Origin: Cynocephalus volans
Taxonomy: Eukaryota > Chordata > Mammalia > Dermoptera > Cynocephalidae
Reading direction: 5' to 3'
Length of the DNA stretch: 64,000 nucleotides
Assembly: GCF_027409185.1 (NCBI RefSeq)
Contig: NC_084463.1
Coordinates: forward strand, 48,230,907-48,294,906
Part shown: positions 56,801-64,000 of the stretch, in pieces
How positions within the stretch are numbered: position 1 is the stretch's first letter
How the letters are laid out: each line of letters opens with the position of its first letter
Translations under genes and position numbers: made by a program
Notes under the pieces: generated by a model
Database searches by the model: none
Seen by the model: the letters and a program-made list of their open reading frames with translations, nothing else
What the model was told of the DNA's origin: nothing

Positions 56801-58704
56801 AGTGGAAGGAGCTGCTCTACCCCGGTAGTTAACTTCCTGAGCAGTGTCTGGCATGGATGGCCCACATGCCGGCACGTTGAAACAGGCTTCCCAGACCTAC
56901 AAAGTAGACTGATAATCTGGGGACGAGGGGCGAGGAATCAATTTGAGGAGAAATCCTGTCACCAGGGTGGTTAGCCCGGAACCCAATAGTGGAGTTTAGG
57001 TCGGGATAACTTGAGAATGGCTGTAAGGATACGGATGTAAGAATTTTCTTTCTTTGGTACAAATTACAGTTATTCACTAAAGGCTTTATTAAATTACTGG
57101 AAGCCAGGCACTGTCTGGTGCTGAGAACACAGTAAAATACATTCCCTACTGTCACTGGCCACTCTGTTTTCCAGGGGCTTACAGTTGAGTGAAGGAGGCT
57201 TGTATTGCATGTAGAGGCAATGATAGTAAAAAGTGCTCTTATGAATAGCAAGGGGTGTGAGTAAGAGGCTCTCAGAATGCAATAGTGGGATTTGGAAGCC
57301 TCTGAGCCCGGCTTGTATCCTGCCGACTCAATTCAAACGCTATAGCAACTAAATGAGTACGCACACAATTGAAATCTCCACTTTTCGAATGTACGTAAGT
57401 TAGCTGATGACAAATCCTTGAAGGACTGTCCAGAAAACGGTACGCAGAGACTGTTATAAACAGAAGCAGACTAATAATATAGTACTCAAGGAAGCCTTTC
57501 CAACACACACATTTGTGTTACATCCCAGGACTGTCTGTGCGGAAGGGGCACAGCTCTGCACTAGGCAGTGTTAATTCTGAGCAGAAAGACATGGACCTGT
57601 CCAGGAAGCGCAGCAGGACTGATAAAGCCCAGCAAGGGTTTTGCGTCCAGGGGTTTGCAGGCAACATGCATGTCAGGTCCCATGTGAATCCTTGACTCAA
57701 AACCATGTGGACCCAAAGCTGGAGAGATGTGCTGAGAACTGGGCAGGGTGGCCAAGGACAGGGATGTACCAACTGGGCCCCATGGGGATGCCTTCTCACT
57801 CTCCAGATACCATGCCACCAACTTGGTGGTGCAGAGAGAAGATGACTTGAGAAAAGCTGGAAGAGGAGAGAGCACTGAGACAGGAGAGGCTCAGGTTCTC
57901 CCCCTTGTGATATAACTGGGGTCGCTCAGGAAACAGCTTCTAAATACAGAACAAGTAACGCTGCCCTCTGTGGTAGGAAACAATTGCTTGAATATTTTTA
58001 AGTTAATTGCTTTCAAGTGTTTGTCATGAGAACCAATTTAGTCCCACCTGGAAAATTTGAATCATTTGTATAAAACTATGAAACTATTACAATTAGGACT
58101 GGGGCCTTTGTTGCTGTCCTGCCGGTCCTACTCATGTGGGAATAGTAAGCTGAAGTGTAGACATTTGTTCCCCTTTTACTGAATTCTGTGAGCCCCTGAA
58201 TGCTACAGAGACAGCCTCAGAGTGGAGCGTTTACAAGCAGAATGCAGCGGAAACCCTGAAAATAAACCATGGAAGGAAAAGAGGGCTGGGCATCAGAGGA
58301 AAGAATACGCCGCCCCAAATATGCCAGGTGGGCATGTGGATTACCTTGAGCTAAAGGCACTTAAAAAGGCACTTCTGTTTTCTTCCTGAAAGCAGGGGAT
58401 GTGACTCCCATGGGAAACATGCCCTCCTATACCAGGAGACAAGAAAGATTCTTATCACCAGAGATGGGGACTTGAGGCTGAGAAAAATACACACCTTGTT
58501 AAAATAACTTGTATCTTCGTTTAGCCTCATATAATGTAGTTACTTTTTTACACGTCACTATCTGCTCAACCTGGTATGTAAACACATAGGCCGAACCACT
58601 TTGGGGGTCTTCATTTTCCTGTGAAGGTGCCCTGGTACATATAAAAATGCAATATGTATGCTTTTCTCCTGTTAATCTGTCTTATGTTGTCTTACTCTGT
58701 TTAG
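56801..58704. other. Intergenic, no gene seen
   Basis: No supported exon. Overlapping open frames of 60-140 codons at 56829-57875 have no recognised similarity. Confidence 0.45.
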
Positions 58705-59045
58705 GTTGCTATAACAAAATACCATAGCCTGGGTGGCTTTTAACAATAGAAATTTATTTCTCACAGTTCTGAAGGCTGGAAGTCATAGATGGGGTGCCAG
58801 CAGATTTAGTTTCTCAAGGTCATTTCCTGGTTCACAGATGGCAGCTTCTTCATGTGTCCTCACATGGTGGAAGGGGTGAGGACCCTTTCTAGGGTCCCTT
58901 TCATTAGGGCACTAATCCCACTCATGAGGGATCCACCCTCATGATCTAATCACCCCCCAAAGCCCCAGCTCCTAACCCCATCACCTTGGGTTTAGGATTT
59001 CAACATAGGGAATTCAGGGGAACACAGACATTCAGTCCGTCACAA
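58705..59045 (-). mobile_element. MaLR LTR (MLT1/MST-like)
   Basis: Reversed MaLR LTR: 'aggttgctataacaaaatac', 'tttctcacagttctgaaggc', 'tcctcacatggtggaagggg', 'ctcatgatctaatcaccccc' and 'cacagacattcagtccgtca'. It contains TGATCTAATCA at 58941-58951, one base from the DUX4 consensus. Confidence 0.85.
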
Positions 59046-59899
59046 CCTGGATTTGTCTTTACACGACACAATGGACTTTCCTGACTAGGAGTCAGGGTTG
59101 AACACAGATGCCGTGACCCTGCTGTCCTGTTTCCAGGGGCCCGTCTTCCTTTCCGTTCAATGGAGCACACCATTTTTCAGGAGCGCCTGGTTCTTTCTCT
59201 CGTCTTCTCTGCAATGTTAATAAGTTCATGGGGGCTGGAGGGAGCAGCATCACACTGAAAGAGTGCCACTGACCGTCACAGTGAAGGGACAGCCAGCTTG
59301 TAACTGTTTAGACTTGGTTTCCGAATTGACATGGCTGACATTTTCACTTCAAAATTTTATTTATTTTTAAAAAGACAATCTATAGAAATGGTATAAGATT
59401 TAAGAATTTCAAGAGTTTATATAGTGAAAATTGAATCTTTTTCAATTGGAGGGGGTTTCTCAGCCCTTAATTTTCCCTTCAGATGGAGTTTCTTGTATAT
59501 TTTTCAAGAGGTGCATATACAATCATCTAATTATGACATTTTACCAAAATGTGATATATGTTGTCTGACCTGTCTTTTAGTAAATCTAACAGCTTACCAG
59601 GATACATAAGAGCTTTCTGATTCTCCTTAATGATTTTATAGTGTTTCCTTTTCAGGATATTAAGGCTGTTTCCAATTGTTTTACCATAAAGGAAAAATAG
59701 CATCTCAGCCCAATAACCAGGGGTCCCTAACAGAACATTAATACTGAAATCCTAGGCTGATGCAGTATTTTAGCAAGTATTTGTTGAATATCCACATTTG
59801 CTGGGGGTAGGGGGTGGGGAGGGAGGGCAAGGAACAGGTGGAGACCCTGTGAGGGCAAATATAACCCTTTCTTTCAGAACTTCATCCTCTGTCCTTCTC
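59046..59899. other. Intergenic, no gene seen
   Basis: No exon recognised. Includes a G-rich run near 59803-59830. Confidence 0.45.
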
Positions 59900-59985
59900 T
59901 TTTTTTCTTTTGCCACTGGGATCAAAACCCTTGACCTTGGCACTGTAACACTGTGCTCTAACCAACTGAGCTAGCCAGTAGCCCC
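59900..59985 (-). mobile_element. CYN-type SINE (monomeric)
   Basis: Single tRNA-like unit on the minus strand: poly-T, 'ccactgggatcaaaaccctt', 'gtgctctaaccaactgagct', 'agccagtagcccc'. It is the monomer form of the family and retains the clearest tRNA resemblance in the window. Confidence 0.75.
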
Positions 59986-60139
59986 ATTCTCTGTCTTTTT
60001 CAAATTCAAATGTATGTAAATCTTGTTAATGGCTAAACAAACCTCTTGCCAGTGTGACACCTCAGGAATATATCCTGAAGGACGTTGGAGCTATTTCTGA
60101 AATGTAATTGTAGAGAAGGGAAAAAAACCTCTACCTTCT
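59986..60139. other. Intergenic, no gene seen
   Basis: No feature recognised. Confidence 0.4.
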
Positions 60140-60540
60140 TAAGTTTGTAACTGGGGCCTACAAAGTAAACTGACAAAAGGCAGATTAACAGGAGAAAAAG
60201 CATGCACTTTTCATCTTAAGGTTTTAATTTTACATGCACGGAGGCTTCAGAGAAAAAGGAAAAACCAACGACGCTGTTAGGCTCAGGCACTCAGATACCA
60301 TTTTTAACAGGTGATGAATTATGGGAAGGTGACTAGGGCATGCATAGGAGACAAGGGATGTTTAGTAAGGATTATTTGTGCAGACTCTTCTTGGTGCAGA
60401 ATTCCCATCTTCTGCGTGGCCATAAAAACTCCCCTAGAGAGGAGATTTCCGGAAGTCCTCATTTCTCAAAGTTTCTGCTTTTAGTTAAAGGAAGCTCCAA
60501 GAAGGTTTCTTCAATTGTCTTCAGCTCAAAATAATCCCCG
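60140..60540 (-). mobile_element. Probable reversed ERV LTR
   Basis: Starts 'cctacaaagtaaactgacaa' and 'ggcagattaacaggagaaaa', a phrase seen at the 3' end of several class I LTRs when reversed. A second segment with the same phrase ('gacagactaacaagagaaaa') lies at 63380. Tentative. Confidence 0.4.
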
Positions 60541-62204
60541 TGCCTGTGTACTCATAGCATATGTTGGGATGGCACACTCTGATCTCCTTCATAACCATCG
60601 AGGAAGACAGCACCTTGTGGAGGACACTGACGTTAATAAACACATGTATTTCACAGGGCCATAGCCTATAGCGTAGTAGGACCAAAGTCCTTAGTTTAGC
60701 AGGACTAAAGTCCTGTAGTTTAAGTCATAGCCCAACTCTTTAGAAAAACACATGGAAATGCTAAGATTGGGAAAAACCAGAAAAACTTTCACAGGACTGA
60801 AGTCTTTAATGTAGATAAGAGAATTGAAACACAGCAAAAGTGATTGCTCTGGGGGCAGTTGCCCTTGGTGCAGCTAAACCTAAATAATGGGAAAGTATGT
60901 GAACTAAAACCTTCAAGGCTATTCTGCTAGTTAGTGGTTGGGGGATGTTCCACATCTTACCCTCAGCTGTTTCTTTGAGTTACTTAGGGAGCTAAGCACT
61001 GCTATAGTGATTATTTCATTGTTTTTGTATGTCACATAGCTTAGTTCTATTACTCATTTGGATGGTAAATTGCTTGGACTATTTTAAGTTACACCTGCTT
61101 TAATGAAGATTGTCCTGTAGCCAGTTTGTTTGTTTTCACTATGACTGATTAACCCCCTGTGTTTCTTCTGTAACTTTCTTGCCTGTACAATAAAAGCTGA
61201 GAGAAAACCTGACCCAGTGCTGTGCCTGGGCCCCTTCTCTCTTGAAGGAGTTCTCCCTGCAGACAGACACTTCAGGCCTCTCAGTGCTCTGCATATGTGA
61301 GTTCTGAGTAATCCTTTGCATCTCAGTCACTCTACGAGAGGTGATGACAACACTCCATCTTCCAGCTGCCTGGAAGGAGATGGGCCTCACATCAGATGTC
61401 ACCTGGCTCTGAATTGCAAAACCTCCCTGAAGTACTGAATGGGTGGTACCCACTCAACTTGATGAAAGGGTGAGGTTGCTGTTCATCTTTTCAGTCTCTT
61501 AGTGAGTTGCCTGTGATGCGCATGATGTTCTGGTTTAATGCTTACTCAAAAATAAAATGGTTTTCTTTCTCTTCTTCCTCTGTGGAGGAGTTTTCTGTGT
61601 TGGGGAGAGATTTTGTTTTCTGTTATATTTGCCCAATAGGCACAGATGTACCTGAGGTCAGAGTGGACCCCTAGCACAGCTGCTGCCCTTCCTCTGATGG
61701 GACAACCCTGGGCACTGGCCACTGGGACTCACCATGTGTGCTAGAATTAGAATGCATTCATTTAAAGTCCTTTATCTTCTGCAGTTGTTATTAGAATAAA
61801 CTGATTCAGCCACTGTCTATTACATTAAAGGCTGTGTTCTGTTTCTTAGAACTCTTGGTTACAAGCAACAGAAATGACAATTCAATCTGGTTTCAAGCAT
61901 ATGGCATGTTTATTACTAGGACATCTCACAAAGCAGGGGCCGCAGGATAAAATAAGATTGTGGGCCCAGTGCCAGACTAATCCGTCTTTTTGTCTCCCAC
62001 CTCTGTTCTTTTCAGCCCCCACTGTATTCATCTGGCTTTCTCCACACACAATAAACACCACAAACAACAGTTCTGTAGCCTTCTCACCCTTCCCAGCTTC
62101 ATCCACCAGAGCAACAGTCAAGAAATGCTCTTTGTTCCTGAAATCCAAAACCTGGGAGGAAAAGAAATACTACATTCTAATTTTAATTGTAATGACCGTA
62201 CATT
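60541..62204. other. Intergenic with LTR-like 3' end
   Basis: 61130-61240 has an AATAAA signal ('gtacaataaaagctgagaga') in an LTR-like context on the plus strand. Otherwise no feature recognised. Confidence 0.4.
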
Positions 62205-62583
62205 CATTTTCTCATGTTGCTATAAGAAAATACTGCAGACTGGATGGCTTAAACAACAGAAACTCATTGTCTCTCAGTCCTGGAAGCTGGAAGTCTGAGA
62301 TCCAAGTGTAGGCAGGGTTGGTGTTTCCTAAGACCTCTCTCCATGGCTTGTAGACAGTGTCTTCTCCCTGTGTCCTCACATGGTGATTCCTCTGTGCTTG
62401 TCTATGTCCTAATCTCCTTATAGGACGTCAGTCCTATGGGATTAAGACCCACCCATATGACCTCCTTTTATCTTAATCACCTCTTTAAAGGCCTTTTCTC
62501 CAAATACAGCCACATTCTGAGGTCCTGGGTGTTAGGAATCCAACATATGAATTTGGAGGGGACAAAATTCAGCCCACCACAGA
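62205..62583 (-). mobile_element. MLT1-type MaLR LTR
   Basis: Reversed MaLR LTR: 'tctcatgttgctataagaaa', 'ctcagtcctggaagctggaa', 'tgtgtcctcacatggtgatt', 'tctttaaaggccttttctcc' and 'ggaggggacaaaattcagcc'. Confidence 0.8.
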
Positions 62584-63329
62584 TAGTGAACACAGGGACC
62601 CACCATGTGCCAGACACCGTACAAGTGTGTTCATTAGATTATGATGTTCTGTGACCACCCTCTGATCTGGGCACTGACATTATCTATCAGGCCCAAGGGC
62701 TTGTGGCCCAGCTCAGGGCAGGTGTCCACCTGCATCTCATGCAAAGACCACAGGATGGCCATGGGGAGTGGAGTGGCTCATGCCCAGTGGGAAGCCTGTG
62801 GCTGGGGGCTGGAATGGTGGGGGCTGGCTGGTCACCATGAGCTGTCACTTAAGAAGGGTCAGAGGATGAGGCCAACAGGAGGGTTCCAGGATTCTTTCTA
62901 GAAGCTTCCTGCTGTGCTCCAGTCAATGGACAGTTCTAGCTATGAAAGTTCCATACCCTCACCACACACCAGCCTCACCCTCAGCCCCAACAGGACCCTC
63001 CAAGAAGGCCCTGCTGTGGCCTCCCCTTCCCTGATGCACTGTCTGTGGGGCTCCCAAACCAGAAAAAAATATTTACAGACTTTATTTTTTAAGAGCACTT
63101 TTAGGTTCATAGCAAGATTGAGCAGATGCCATTAAATATCACCACAGAGGCCTATTGCTCAGGTTCCCAAGGCACCAGTACATGGAGGGTCGAATAAATA
63201 AATAGGGAAAAAAGGAAAAAAACACAAGAAATAAAAAAGTAAAAAATAAGGATGATTTTAAAATTTAAAAAAGAAAACAAAAGGAAATTTAAAAAAAGAA
63301 AAAAATATGCATATATCAAGGGGAGGAAA
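62584..63329. other. Intergenic, no gene seen
   Basis: The first part is GC-richer without a recognised exon. 63185-63310 is an A-rich low-complexity tract. Confidence 0.45.
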
Positions 63330-63850
63330 AATAATTTTCTCCAGACCCTTCATAGTTCTCAGCTGGGCCTACCTGTGGCACAAGACAGACTAACAAGAGA
63401 AAAACAGATGTTTAATAACAGACATACCTCTTTGTACACATGGGAGATACTCAGGAAAATCTCCAAGAGTAAATCTCCAAGAAGTGGCTCTGACTTCAGA
63501 CTTACATAACCATCTTTCTCTGAACCAAGAAAGGGGAGACTAGTTCTGGATAGGTGGCCAGGAAAAGCACCTTAAACACAGGTAAGAAACATTATGCAGA
63601 GCTCAGTCAGTGCTGTTTTCACTAAGAGTCTCTAGTGAGTTAGTCACCTTCTTCCTGGTGCTAAGAGAGAGCCATCCTTACAGATGAAGACTTTCATTAT
63701 AGATATAAGTTTCCCTTACAAAAGAGTAACTTCTACTCTCTTTGTAGGGTTTCTTCTGTGTTGGCTGTTTCCTCAAATAATCAACTTAAAATAATCCTAT
63801 GCCAAAGATGCGTATTTGGGGTAATGTGTCCCAAACCCTATCACTGAAGC
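63330..63850 (-). mobile_element. Probable reversed ERV LTR
   Basis: Starts 'ggaggaaaaataattttctc' and 'ctcagctgggcctacctgtg', then 'gacagactaacaagagaaaa'. Resembles the segment at 60140 and is probably a related solo LTR in the same orientation. Tentative. Confidence 0.45.
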
Positions 63851-64000
63851 ATTCTACATGGTGGAAGCCGTGAACTGGCCTCCTGAGTGATGATATGTCA
63901 CATGAAACCCCCAGGAGGCTGAATGGATCAGGACATGCCACCCTAAAATATGCCACTTTCATATATTGATTATTTTGAGTGAGGGCCACTGAGAAACAGC

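Noticed and set aside
59900-59985. tRNA gene
   Set aside because: The tRNA-like sequence is degenerate, carries a poly-T/A tail and matches the SINE family in this window.

Overview
This is nuclear DNA from a mammal, most probably a colugo (Dermoptera: Galeopterus or Cynocephalus). The best evidence is a set of tRNA-derived SINEs with the sequence and monomer/dimer layout of the dermopteran CYN (t-SINE) family. Several have target-site duplications. The rest is typical mammalian intergenic DNA: LINE-1, MaLR LTRs, ERV LTRs, MITEs and microsatellites. Only two complete protein-coding genes are visible.

Layout. 1-9.8 kb is repeat-rich and has no recognisable gene. 9.9-11.1 kb holds a CpG island with what looks like the first exon and promoter of a KRAB zinc-finger gene on the minus strand, plus a second small promoter-like element. 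About 13.56-17.72 kb is an old nuclear copy of mitochondrial DNA (cytb start, tRNA-Glu, ND6, ND5, three tRNAs, ND4), later split by an ERV LTR and a MaLR LTR. It abuts a double-homeobox DUX4/DUXC-like pseudogene (17.71-20.74 kb). That pseudogene is interrupted near its start by a 1.6 kb composite retroelement and has frameshifts and stops. Downstream lie diverged copies of a repeat of about 1.1 kb (21.3-24.65 kb) and a processed RBM22 pseudogene (26.7-27.6 kb).

32.6-34.2 kb contains an apparently intact four-exon FRG2 gene, with a perfect DUX4 consensus site about 840 bp upstream of its start codon. 41.6-55.4 kb is mostly LINE-1. One nearly full-length minus-strand L1 carries a second, larger copy of the composite retroelement (47.98-50.54 kb, with target-site duplication). 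At 55.95-56.36 kb there is an intact intronless histone H3 variant gene with CCAAT boxes, a TATA box and a perfect 3' histone stem-loop. Its protein carries methionine at position 36 and arginine at position 6, and shares several C-terminal residues with primate H3.Y. 56.4-64 kb is intergenic with MaLR and ERV LTR remnants.

How the genes relate. In humans, DUX4 switches on FRG2 and the H3.X/H3.Y histone genes, and FRG2 lies next to DUX4 arrays on 4q35/10q26 and a DUX4-like copy on 3p12.3. Here a DUX4-like sequence, an FRG2 gene and an H3.Y-like gene lie within about 39 kb. This looks like an FSHD-type locus in another mammalian order, in which the local DUX copy has died but putative target genes survive. 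The functional link is inference. The gene identities rest on residue-level similarity recalled from the known families.
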